Below are positions 1 through 6,454 of a stretch of DNA of 16,129 nucleotides, piece by piece; within the stretch, counting starts at the first letter, position 1; the number at the start of each line of letters is the position of its first letter. The translations under genes and the position numbers were made by a program. Source of the stretch: Bacteroidales bacterium. Its GTDB lineage: Bacteria > Bacteroidota > Bacteroidia > Bacteroidales > F082. The DNA lies in assembly GCA_017508895.1 (NCBI GenBank), contig JAFWRA010000187.1, positions 1 to 16,129 on the forward strand, read 5' to 3'. The notes beneath the pieces were generated by a model, which was given only the letters and a program-made list of their open reading frames with translations, had not been told where the DNA came from and did no database searches.

Positions 1-1
1 G

Positions 2-253
2 CGAACTAATGGCACTGATAAAGGTATCATAGAAGGAATTCCAAACGATATTGTTGGTTTTGTTAGAAAAAATCCGACCATAACAAAGATAGCCATAAAT
101 GGTTATGGAAAATATAAAGAGTTTGGAGAAAAACTACAAAATCAGTTCGGGCAATCCATCAAAGTGTTTCGTTTGCCAGAAACAAGCGGTCTCAACGCTT
201 CTTGGACTTTAGAAAAACTGTGTAAGGAATGGAGCGTTGTGTTTGAACCATGA
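2..253 (+). CDS. C-terminal part of a uracil/hypoxanthine-DNA glycosylase-like protein (5' end outside window)
   Basis: An open frame runs from the window edge to a TGA at 251-253 and encodes 83 residues, so this is the 3' end of a gene whose start lies to the left. The tail has the pattern LPETSGLNASWTLEKL followed by a Trp-containing end. This resembles the closing motif (LPSTSPANA..., then a helix ending in W) of the uracil-DNA-glycosylase superfamily, in particular the DNA-deoxyinosine (hypoxanthine) glycosylases, which excise deaminated bases during base excision repair. The preceding segment (TKIAINGYGKYKEF) fits the strand-helix that usually comes before that motif. The catalytic N-terminal motif is not in the window, so activity cannot be judged. 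The coding sequence is AT-richer than genes further right. The assignment is by motif recall only. Confidence 0.55.
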   Translation, partial: RTNGTDKGIIEGIPNDIVGFVRKNPTITKIAINGYGKYKEFGEKLQNQFGQSIKVFRLPETSGLNASWTLEKLCKEWSVVFEP

Positions 254-308
254 CCTGTTGAAGTTCCGCCTCAGCATTTGCAATGCAAAACTAAGAAAAG
301 ACAAAAGA

Positions 309-332
309 GGGCGCGGCTTTAGTGTCGCGCCC
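309..332. terminator. Bidirectional intrinsic terminator hairpin
   Basis: A perfect 7-bp GC stem (GGGCGCG at 309-315, CGCGCCC at 326-332) encloses a 10-nt loop. On the plus strand it is followed by a short T-rich stretch, and on the minus strand by TCTTTTGTCTTTT. It sits between the glycosylase-like gene (plus) and the antitoxin remnant (minus, stop at 338-340), so it could end both transcripts. The minus-strand U-tract is the stronger one. Confidence 0.65.
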
Positions 333-337
333 GTTCT

Positions 338-460
338 TTACACCGCTGCCAATTCCAGCCCAACGGCATGAATCGTGTCGAGGATCATGGCCATTCGGGC
401 TTTGCTGGCGTTTTACATACCGCTAATACGAAAAAAGGACGCTTTGTCGTCCTGTTTTCG
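338..460 (-). pseudogene. Remnant of an HTH (XRE/HipB-like) antitoxin or regulator gene
   Basis: Read on the minus strand towards a TAA at 338-340, the last 24 codons give NASKARMAMILDTIHAVGLE followed by LAAV. This looks like the closing helix of XRE-family antitoxins (pattern: small-residue turn, hydrophobic helix, 'ALGLEL' end). The same frame continues upstream as DDKASFFRISGM, also plausible for the family, but the two pieces are split by an in-frame TAA at 413-415 (a change such as AAA to TAA would explain it). No start codon or N-terminal half remains, because another stop lies further upstream. I read this as a decayed gene tail. The alternative is chance similarity in a short frame, so the family call is tentative. 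No toxin gene is visible beside it. Confidence 0.4.
437..452. terminator. Small hairpin with A-tract and T-tract flanks
   Basis: GGACG (437-441) pairs with CGTCC (448-452) around a 6-nt loop. Six A residues precede it and TGTTTTCGTTTT follows, giving a bidirectional terminator-like shape. It lies inside the apparent reading frame of the antitoxin remnant, so it may be only coincidental secondary structure. Confidence 0.3.
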
Positions 461-562
461 TTTTCTGTGTGAAATTTTTGACAAAAATGTCAATTATTTG
501 AAATAGAAGTGTTACTTTTTCTGTGTGAAAATTTCGTCATATATGTCAAAAATTTGAAATAG
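461..562. repeat. Two-copy direct repeat, 46 bp units spaced 56 bp start to start
   Basis: Units lie at 461-506 and 517-562. They match at 39 of 46 positions by direct alignment: both begin TTTTCTGTGTGAAA and end TTTGAAATAG, and a 10-nt spacer separates them. The first copy contains a perfect inverted repeat, TTGACA-AAAA-TGTCAA, at 478-493. The second copy keeps only the right half well. The repeat lies between the antitoxin remnant and the ATPase-like fragment. It could be an old operator pair (tandem binding sites upstream of an HTH autoregulator) or a duplicated edge of a lost mobile element. Two copies only, so it is not a CRISPR array. Confidence 0.7.
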
Positions 563-565
563 GCT

Positions 566-763
566 ATGAGAATAGAAAGAGACAGATATATGCCAAATTT
601 GGAAAAAGTTGAACAAGAAAAGAAAGTGTTGACTGAAATCCCCGATTCATTTAAGAAAATCATAGTGGTCAAGGATAGAATCAAACTAAAAAGAGATGAG
701 AAGGGAATCGTTACAATGAGCATCTTTGATTTCCTTCTCTCCCCTAGTGCTATCAATTTGTAA
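566..763 (+). pseudogene. Orphan C-terminal fragment resembling DUF4143-type AAA ATPases
   Basis: A 65-codon frame begins 4 nt after the second direct repeat, with an in-frame TAG just upstream at 560-562. Its sequence pattern is REK-like helix, 'LTEIPDSFKKIIVV', a short variable stretch, then 'KGIVTMSIFDFLLS' near the end. This matches the typical tail of the ATP-binding (AAA/DUF4143) proteins common in gut Bacteroidota, where 'IKDNYPKYVLS' is followed by 'GI.H..I.DFLL'. The full family is about 370-400 residues with a Walker A near the N-terminus, and none of that is present. I therefore read it as the retained 3' end of a lost gene. A short expressed protein cannot be excluded, and no ribosome binding site is obvious. 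Confidence 0.5.
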
Positions 764-773
764 ATTGTAAAAA

Positions 774-803
774 TGTAGAGACGTGCCATGGCGCGTCTCT
801 ACA
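774..803 (-). terminator. Long perfect hairpin downstream of hutU; REP-like terminator
   Basis: A 10-bp perfect stem (TGTAGAGACG at 774-783, CGTCTCTACA at 794-803) continues inwards through a T-G wobble and three further pairs, to a 2-nt tip too tight to close fully. On the minus strand it follows the hutU stop at 816 and is followed by TTTTTACAATTT, so it is well placed to terminate hutU. The GTAGAGACG...CGTCTCTAC palindrome is, from memory, a recurrent intergenic element in Bacteroidota, so it may be a dispersed repeat used as a terminator. Confidence 0.7.
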
Positions 804-815
804 AATGCAATTCAA

Positions 816-2816
816 TTAGAACAGTCCTTCAAGGATATTGTCCTCCACCAAGTTCGGCATCGTGACCTTCAGTTTAGGCTCGGCCTCCATGGCACGCTTG
901 ATGGCGAAGGTGGCGCCTTCGTTGCGGGCCCAGTTGCGGCGGGCGATGCCGTTGTTCACGTCCCAATGCAGCATGCAGTGGAGGCGTCTGTCAGCGTCTG
1001 CGGTGCCGTCTAAGACCATGCCGAAGCCACCGTTGATGACTTCACCCCAGCCCACGCCGCCACCATTGTGGATGCTCACCCAGGTGGCGCCACGGAAACC
1101 ATCGCCGATGACGTTCTGCACGGCCATGTCGGCGGTGAAGCTTGAACCATCGTAGATGTTGGAGGTCTCACGGAACGGGCTGTCGGTGCCACTCACGTCG
1201 TGGTGGTCGCGACCAAGGACGACGGGACCGCTCAGGCGACCGTCAGCAATGGCCTTGTTGAACTCGGCAGCGATCTTGGTGCGGCCTTCGCAGTCGGCGT
1301 AGAGGATGCGGGCTTGTGAGCCGACCACGAGGTGGTTCTCTTGTGCGCCACGGATCCACTGGATGTTGTCGCGCATCTGTTGCTGGATTTCGGCAGGAGC
1401 CGTGCGGGCAATCTCCTCAAGCACATGGCAGGCGATGTCGTCGGTGACGGCCAAATCCTCGGGCTTGCCAGAGGCACACACCCAACGGAAGGGGCCGAAG
1501 CCATAGTCGAAGCACATCGGACCCATGATGTCCTGGACGTATGAAGGATAGCGGAACGTGCCGTCGGCCTTGAGGATGTCGGCGCCGGCGCGGCTGCTTT
1601 GCAGCAGGAAGGCGTTGCCGTAGTCGAAGAAGTACATGCCCTTGGCAGTCAGCTTGTTGATGGCGGCCACATGGCGGCGCAACGAAGCCTGCACCTTCTC
1701 CTTGAAGAGTTCAGGATTCTCGGCCATCATGGTCTTTGATTCCTCAAACGACTGGCCTACAGGATAGTAACCGCCAGCCCACGGGTTGTGGAGCGAGGTC
1801 TGGTCGGAGCCGAGGTCGACGTGGATGTCATGTTCGGCGGCATATTCCCAAAGGTCCACCACATTGCCTTGGTAGGCATAGCTGCGGGCTTCCTTCTTAG
1901 CAAGGCTTGCGTTGACATGCTTGAACAGTTCCTCGATGTTGTCGTACACCTCATCGACCCAGCCTTGCTGATAGCGTTTCTGCGTGGCAGCCGGGTTGAT
2001 TTCGGCGGTGATGCTCACCACGCCGGCGATGTTGCCAGCCTTGGGTTGGGCACCGCTCATACCACCGAGGCCAGCGGTGACAAACAACTTGCCAGCGGTG
2101 CTGCCGCCGTGTTTGCGGGCTGCATTGAGCACGGTGATAGTGGTGCCATGGACGATGCCTTGAGGCCCTATATACATATAGGAGCCGGCGGTCATCTGGC
2201 CGTATTGTGTCACGCCAAGGGCGTTGTAGCGCTCCCAGTCGTCGGGTTTGCTGTAGTTCGGGATCATCATTCCGTTTGTGACTACCACACGCGGGGCGTC
2301 CTTATGCGAGGGGAAGAGACCCATCGGGTGACCGCTGTACATGGCCAGGGTCTGGTCTTCGTCCATGTTGGCGAGGTACTGCATCACGAGGCGGTATTGT
2401 GCCCAGTTCTGGAAGATGGCGCCGTTGCCGCCGTAGATGATGAGCTCGTGCGGATGCTGTGCCACGGCAGGGTCGAGGTTGTTCTGGATCATCAGCATGA
2501 TGGCTGCGGCCTGCTTGCATTTGGCTGGGTATTCCTCAATCGGGCGGGCATACATCTTATAGGACGGACGGAATCGGTACATGTAGATGCGGCCGTATTT
2601 CTCCAGTTCCTCGGCAAATTCAGGGGCCAAGGTGGCGTGGAACTTGGCAGGGAAATAACGCAAAGCGTTGCGGATGGCCAGCTTCTTCTCGGCCTTGGTC
2701 AAGATGTCCTTGCGCTTGGGCGCATGGTTGATGGTCGTGTCGTATGGTTTCACTTCCGGCAGTTCATCGGGGATGCCGGCAAGAATCTCTTTTTGGAAAT
2801 CGTTGAGTGCGTTCAT
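816..2816 (-). CDS. hutU: Urocanate hydratase (urocanase), long form
   Basis: This cytoplasmic enzyme converts urocanate to 4-imidazolone-5-propionate in the second step of histidine degradation, using tightly bound NAD+ as an electrophile. The 666-residue length matches the long, animal-type class (human UROC1 is 676) rather than the ~557-residue Pseudomonas class. Visible landmarks: the YGGNG...F.NWAQY block at 128-148, the Gly-rich NAD-loop GLGGMSGAQPKA at 249-260, SDQTSLHNPWAGGYYPVG at 337-354, and FGPFRWVCASG around 439-449, where Cys447 matches the conserved urocanase cysteine. The ATG at 2816 begins a normal family N-terminus. A minus-strand -7 box lies at 2852-2859 and a hairpin terminator at 774-803, so the gene appears monocistronic. 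No hutH, hutI or formiminotransferase gene lies in the window, so the other steps must be encoded elsewhere. Confidence 0.95.
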   Translation of the reverse strand: MNALNDFQKEILAGIPDELPEVKPYDTTINHAPKRKDILTKAEKKLAIRNALRYFPAKFHATLAPEFAEELEKYGRIYMYRFRPSYKMYARPIEEYPAKCKQAAAIMLMIQNNLDPAVAQHPHELIIYGGNGAIFQNWAQYRLVMQYLANMDEDQTLAMYSGHPMGLFPSHKDAPRVVVTNGMMIPNYSKPDDWERYNALGVTQYGQMTAGSYMYIGPQGIVHGTTITVLNAARKHGGSTAGKLFVTAGLGGMSGAQPKAGNIAGVVSITAEINPAATQKRYQQGWVDEVYDNIEELFKHVNASLAKKEARSYAYQGNVVDLWEYAAEHDIHVDLGSDQTSLHNPWAGGYYPVGQSFEESKTMMAENPELFKEKVQASLRRHVAAINKLTAKGMYFFDYGNAFLLQSSRAGADILKADGTFRYPSYVQDIMGPMCFDYGFGPFRWVCASGKPEDLAVTDDIACHVLEEIARTAPAEIQQQMRDNIQWIRGAQENHLVVGSQARILYADCEGRTKIAAEFNKAIADGRLSGPVVLGRDHHDVSGTDSPFRETSNIYDGSSFTADMAVQNVIGDGFRGATWVSIHNGGGVGWGEVINGGFGMVLDGTADADRRLHCMLHWDVNNGIARRNWARNEGATFAIKRAMEAEPKLKVTMPNLVEDNILEGLF

Positions 2817-2851
2817 TTTATGATATTTTTATGTGATATTTCTCAAAACGG

Positions 2852-2859
2852 CAAAGATA
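2852..2859 (-). promoter_or_regulatory. -7 promoter element of hutU (TATCTTTG)
   Basis: On the minus strand TATCTTTG matches the Bacteroidota sigma-ABfr -7 consensus TAnnTTTG, with its last base 35 nt upstream of the hutU ATG. That predicts a leader of about 30 nt. I see no clear TTG at the -33 position. Confidence 0.6.
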
Positions 2860-2894
2860 GAAAAAAAACTCATTCCCATAAAAAGAATAATGTG

Positions 2895-2902
2895 TATTTT
2901 TG
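2895..2902 (+). promoter_or_regulatory. -7 promoter element of the amidase gene (TATTTTTG)
   Basis: TATTTTTG matches TAnnTTTG and ends 17 nt before the ATG at 2920, so the leader would be only about 10-12 nt. No convincing -33 TTG is seen. The element is divergent to, and only 35 nt away from, the hutU -7 box. Confidence 0.55.
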
Positions 2903-2919
2903 TCCTCAAATCTTTTGCA

Positions 2920-4671
2920 ATGAAACGTCTAAAAACACTATTTGTCCTACTGTTTCTTTTGCCGTTCTTTGGGAAGGCGCAAACCAAAGAATTACAAAAC
3001 TATAACTCGGTCTTCGATGCCGCCTACCAAGACTATCCTGACATTCCTCAAGGCATGCTCGAAGCTATTTCCTTCACCAACACGCATTGCCATCATTTGA
3101 CAGACGCGAACTATTTCCACGACGGTCCTGATGCCATGCCGCGAGCTTACGGCTTGATGGGCTTGGTGAAAGATGGCAAGGACTATTTTCGTGAGAACCT
3201 TCATTTGGTTTCGGAATTGTCTGGCATTTCGGAAATGGAAATACTAGAAAGCCCAGCTGCAAACGTTTTGGCCTACGCCAAGGCTTTTGAGCGACTATCC
3301 AAAGAGCGTAATGCAAAAGAAATAAAAGGCTATCTTTCTGTCATCCAGCAACTTTCGGAACTTCCGATAGGGGAGGAGAAGGACATCTATCCCATGCAGA
3401 GCATGTTGTATTCGGTGTGCCTATTCCTCAATGATGAGAAAAAAGCTGAACAGTTTGGTTTTCAGAAATATGACATCAACTTAAAAGCCGTTTTTGCCGA
3501 GCATTATGATATGCTCACCGCTTCCGAATTGGGCATTTCGCGCAGTCCTGACTATCCGCCAGCCATTTGGGACCCGGCACCAGAATGCAATTGGGAACCG
3601 CGTACCAAAGAGGTGAGTGCAGTCGTAATCCATTATACTGAAGGCTCCTACGCTGGCTGCATCAGCTGGTTCAAAAACTGCGATGCGCAGGTGTCGGCGC
3701 ATTATGTTATTCGCTCCGTCGATGGCCAGGTCACCCAAATGGTGCGCGAAAAAGACAAGGCTTGGCACGCCCGCACAGCCAACGGCTATACCATCGGCAT
3801 CGAGCATGAAGCCTACGGCAATGTCTGGGAGTTTTTCACCGAAGCGATGTACCGGTCGTCGGCTAATCTGGTGCGGAGTATTTGTTCGCGCTACGACACT
3901 ATCAAAGGCTACCGCACGCATGACCGCGACACTTTGGACAACGGCTTTTGCATCAATAACGGCCTTTATAACCTCGGCGGTGAAGGGGCTTGCATCCAAA
4001 TTCGCGGGCATCAGCACTATCCTGACCAAAGCCACACCGACCCGGGACCGTATTGGGACTGGAACTACTATTACAAACTCATCAACGAGGGTGCGCCAGT
4101 CACCGTCATGGAAGGTGAGGAAGGCCGCCTCGACCATCTGAATTATGGCGACGATGAACGCAAGATTTGGGTGATTCGTGGCCCAGAAGAGTCAACTATT
4201 GAACTGAACTTCAGTAGCTTTAGTTTGGAGACGGATTTCGACTTCCTTTGGATTTATGACGGCGACAATGTTTTTGCCCCAAAAATAGGCCGATGGAATA
4301 CGCAGAGTCCTGGAACAGTGCAGTCATCGGGCAACGTGATGTGTGTGGAGTTCCGCTCCGATTGCGCTACCACGGATACAGGCTGGGAGGCCTCTTGGCA
4401 GGCTTTGATGCCCAGTGTGCCGATTCCTGAGGTGGAGGCTCCAAAGGGGCTTTATCCCAACCCGACCAATGGAAAATTTACGATTTATTCTGAAAGTGAG
4501 GGCTACACCGATGTGTCGGTTTACGATTTGTATGGCAATCAGATGGTGCCGAACCTCCGTTTTGTAAAATCGGTTGAAATTGATTCAAGCACATGGCCTT
4601 CTGGGGTTTATATTGTCAACTATGGTGTCCCTGTTGCCATGGGCAAGGTTGTCAAGTTGGTGAAGCTGTAA
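2920..4671 (+). CDS. Secreted N-acetylmuramoyl-L-alanine amidase with CUB-like domain and T9SS type A sorting tail
   Basis: A 583-residue exported peptidoglycan hydrolase predicted to cut the MurNAc-L-Ala bond. The ATG at 2920 is chosen over an in-frame ATG at 2833 because it starts a clean signal peptide (KR, hydrophobic run, cleavage near GKAQ, residues 1-21) and sits just after a promoter box. Residues ~30-200 resemble the lysozyme/transglycosylase-like N-domain of actinobacterial amidases (IPQGMLEAISF at 42-52, YGLMGL at 77-82, PAAN at 112-115), but the expected catalytic Glu position reads Asn54. The Amidase_2 domain spans ~215-391, with VIHYTEG (His238), IGIEHE (Glu295), RGHQH (His364) and HTDPGPYWDW (Asp374) as likely zinc or catalytic residues. 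A CUB-like beta domain (DFDFLWIYDG at 439-448) occupies ~398-500. Residues 510-583 (GLYPNPTNGKF ... SGVYIV) are a type A T9SS sorting domain. It is probably surface-bound or released. Confidence 0.88.
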   Translation: MKRLKTLFVLLFLLPFFGKAQTKELQNYNSVFDAAYQDYPDIPQGMLEAISFTNTHCHHLTDANYFHDGPDAMPRAYGLMGLVKDGKDYFRENLHLVSELSGISEMEILESPAANVLAYAKAFERLSKERNAKEIKGYLSVIQQLSELPIGEEKDIYPMQSMLYSVCLFLNDEKKAEQFGFQKYDINLKAVFAEHYDMLTASELGISRSPDYPPAIWDPAPECNWEPRTKEVSAVVIHYTEGSYAGCISWFKNCDAQVSAHYVIRSVDGQVTQMVREKDKAWHARTANGYTIGIEHEAYGNVWEFFTEAMYRSSANLVRSICSRYDTIKGYRTHDRDTLDNGFCINNGLYNLGGEGACIQIRGHQHYPDQSHTDPGPYWDWNYYYKLINEGAPVTVMEGEEGRLDHLNYGDDERKIWVIRGPEESTIELNFSSFSLETDFDFLWIYDGDNVFAPKIGRWNTQSPGTVQSSGNVMCVEFRSDCATTDTGWEASWQALMPSVPIPEVEAPKGLYPNPTNGKFTIYSESEGYTDVSVYDLYGNQMVPNLRFVKSVEIDSSTWPSGVYIVNYGVPVAMGKVVKLVKL

Positions 4672-4726
4672 ACTGTCGGATGATACAATAATCAGCCAGA
4701 GATTGCGTTCTCTTATGGAAAATTCC

Positions 4727-4734
4727 TATCTTTG
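4727..4734 (+). promoter_or_regulatory. Promoter of the CHU_C-DUF1573-yajC-ybbR-coaE operon (TATCTTTG)
   Basis: TATCTTTG is an exact TAnnTTTG match ending 19 nt before the ATG at 4754. An ATTG at 4702-4705 lies 21 nt upstream and may act as the -33 element. The predicted leader is about 12-14 nt. Confidence 0.7.
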
Positions 4735-4753
4735 CACCCTATTTTGTTTTGGA

Positions 4754-5968
4754 ATGAGAAAAACAATCATCTTAAGAAAAGCATGGATACTGCTTTCGAC
4801 CTTGCTGCTGACGACTTTCGCGATGGCACAGGACCCATGCGAAATCACTTGCAGCGCCGAAATGCCTGTGTGCAGTGAGTCAGCTGTGACTCTTAGCGTA
4901 CCAAATAATTATCAGCATTCCTTTTCCTGGTCGCCTGGTGGCCAGACCACAAGTAGCATCACTGTGCATCCGTTTGTGACCACGACTTATAGTGTCGAAG
5001 TCCGTGACGTTGAAAGTGGTGATGTGATTTGCCAAAACGAAATCACTGTTGAGGTGAAGCCGCGTTTCGAGGTCAATTTCCGGCAAGTGAAACTGACTTG
5101 CAGCAACCGTGAGGAAGAGAATGGAAGGAATGCACAAGTGTTGGCTATGGTTGACAGCCTTTCAAGTGTGTATGAACCACCTTTCGTATACGAATGGCAG
5201 GTTAGCCCGCTGCATATTGCTCCCAACGACCCTACATGGGCCATTGGTTTGGAGGCCTACAAGTATTATTATATTAAGGTGACGGATGGTCGTGGCTGCA
5301 CCCAAAAAGACAGCGTCACGCTGAAAGCATACCCCAATCCTGTGGCAGAAATCAGTGCTGACCCAGGCGATACCGTCTATCTGCAAAATTCTCATGTAAC
5401 CTATTCATTCGAAAATCTTACGGCTGACTCGTTGGATATCAGTAATTTCTATTGGATTTTGAATCAGCAGTACAACCTCACATCAACGGAGCTTGAACCT
5501 CGTTTCACCTATGTGGAAACGGGCGATTACTCCGCCGAACTGAAGGTCTACAATCCTCAGGGTTGCGACACTACTTATTTCCATTCCATTAGGGTGGAGC
5601 CAGTGAAACTGAAGATACCGAATGTGTTTACTCCCAATGGCGATGGCACTAACGACTATTTCATCATCTCGCTTGATGGTGGTAACGACATGCCATCGGG
5701 AGGCGAAACCAGAGACGGAGATGAAAATGGTGGTTCGGCTCTTGAATATGAGAACTATGAGCCACTGAATCGGTATTATGAGTCTTCGGAGTTGACCATT
5801 TTCAACCGCTGGGGACGTGTCGTGTATCATTCCACCGACTATCAGAATAATTGGGATGGAGGCGGGCTGCCTGATGCCACCTATTTCTATGTGCTGAAAT
5901 GCCACGGATTGAAGAATGATGCCACCTACCAAGGCTCAGTAATGATTATCAAATCCCAAAGACAATGA
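4754..5968 (+). CDS. Cell-surface protein with Ig/PKD-like domains and CHU_C (T9SS type B) sorting domain
   Basis: A 404-residue exported protein. The ATG at 4754 gives a good signal peptide (MRKT..., hydrophobic core, cleavage after AMAQ, residue 26). An upstream in-frame ATG at 4703 would put 17 extra residues in front and would overlap the promoter. After the signal come Cys-containing beta domains: an Ig-like segment (residues ~27-105, ending in a TTTYSVEV motif), then two further PKD-like segments with GDYSAELKVYNPQGC near 255-275. The C-terminus is a gliding-motility-associated CHU_C domain: NVFTPNGDG near 290-298, then IFNRWGRVVY, WDGGGLPDATYFYVL and a final QGSVMII. The T9SS recognises this type B signal and delivers the protein to the surface. 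About 30 extra Gly/Asp/Glu-rich residues (~306-343) interrupt the sorting domain. The stop overlaps the next gene's start (ATGA). No enzymatic domain is seen. Confidence 0.85.
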   Translation: MRKTIILRKAWILLSTLLLTTFAMAQDPCEITCSAEMPVCSESAVTLSVPNNYQHSFSWSPGGQTTSSITVHPFVTTTYSVEVRDVESGDVICQNEITVEVKPRFEVNFRQVKLTCSNREEENGRNAQVLAMVDSLSSVYEPPFVYEWQVSPLHIAPNDPTWAIGLEAYKYYYIKVTDGRGCTQKDSVTLKAYPNPVAEISADPGDTVYLQNSHVTYSFENLTADSLDISNFYWILNQQYNLTSTELEPRFTYVETGDYSAELKVYNPQGCDTTYFHSIRVEPVKLKIPNVFTPNGDGTNDYFIISLDGGNDMPSGGETRDGDENGGSALEYENYEPLNRYYESSELTIFNRWGRVVYHSTDYQNNWDGGGLPDATYFYVLKCHGLKNDATYQGSVMIIKSQRQ

Positions 5969-6435
5969 AAAACTTATTGAATATCAGACAACTGTTTCTA
6001 GTTTTTGTTTTTGGTTTGTGTTTGCTGCCGGCTTGCAAGGAGAAAAGTGGAGGTAAACTTTCCACTGACTTGGTGACCAGCCCTAAGTCGGCTACAGAAA
6101 CCTCTAACAAACAAGCGGCCATCAAGTTTGAAAAAGAGGAACATGATTTTGGTTCATTGTTGCAAGGTGAGGTGGTGAGTTATTCCTTCCATTTCACTAA
6201 TACAGGTAACATGCCGCTGATTATTAGTGAAGTGGGCTCAAGTTGTGGCTGTACTGTAGGGGATTATCCTCGCGAACCAATTGCTCCGGGCAAGAAAGGT
6301 GACATCAAAGTGACCTATAATAGCACAGGCCATCATGGTTTCCAAAGCCGCACTTTGACCGTCATGTCGAACACAAACCCTGCCAAGACCACCCTTCGCA
6401 TTAAAGGTAAAGTTCTTACCCCTGATCAGTATTAA
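5965..6435 (+). CDS. DUF1573 lipoprotein
   Basis: A 156-residue predicted lipoprotein. It has a signal peptide with lipobox LPAC (Cys24) and then a low-complexity linker to ~50. A single DUF1573 beta-sandwich follows: EKEEHDFGSLLQGE, FHFTNTGNMPLIISEV, SSCGCT, PREPIAPGKKGDIKVTY and the closing RTLTVMSNTNP. DUF1573 is an Ig/ASPM-SPD-2-Hydin-like fold that is abundant in Bacteroidota, and its function is not established. The CGCT motif is characteristic of the family. The residue after Cys24 is Lys and there is no acidic lipoprotein-export tract, so periplasmic-face retention is more likely than surface display (inference). It overlaps the preceding CHU_C gene by 4 nt and is followed 19 nt later by yajC, so it should be co-transcribed and translationally coupled upstream. 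Confidence 0.88.
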   Translation: MKNLLNIRQLFLVFVFGLCLLPACKEKSGGKLSTDLVTSPKSATETSNKQAAIKFEKEEHDFGSLLQGEVVSYSFHFTNTGNMPLIISEVGSSCGCTVGDYPREPIAPGKKGDIKVTYNSTGHHGFQSRTLTVMSNTNPAKTTLRIKGKVLTPDQY

Positions 6436-6454
6436 ATTCTTTAAATCATACAAA

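Noticed and set aside
461..562. Possible CRISPR array
   Set aside because: Only two imperfect copies with a 10-nt spacer, and no cas genes nearby.
490..789. 99-codon hydrophobic minus-strand frame
   Set aside because: It crosses the direct repeat and the opposite strand of the ATPase-like fragment. Its hydrophobicity reflects AT-rich antisense sequence, and no family is recognised.
2833..2919. N-terminal extension of the amidase from an ATG at 2833
   Set aside because: It runs through both divergent promoter boxes and would bury the signal peptide 29 residues inside the protein.
1788..3005. 405-codon open frame on the plus strand opposite hutU
   Set aside because: It is antisense to a clearly conserved urocanase, has no recognisable domain, and its composition (Val/His/Gly/Asp-rich) is what GC-rich third positions produce on the opposite strand.
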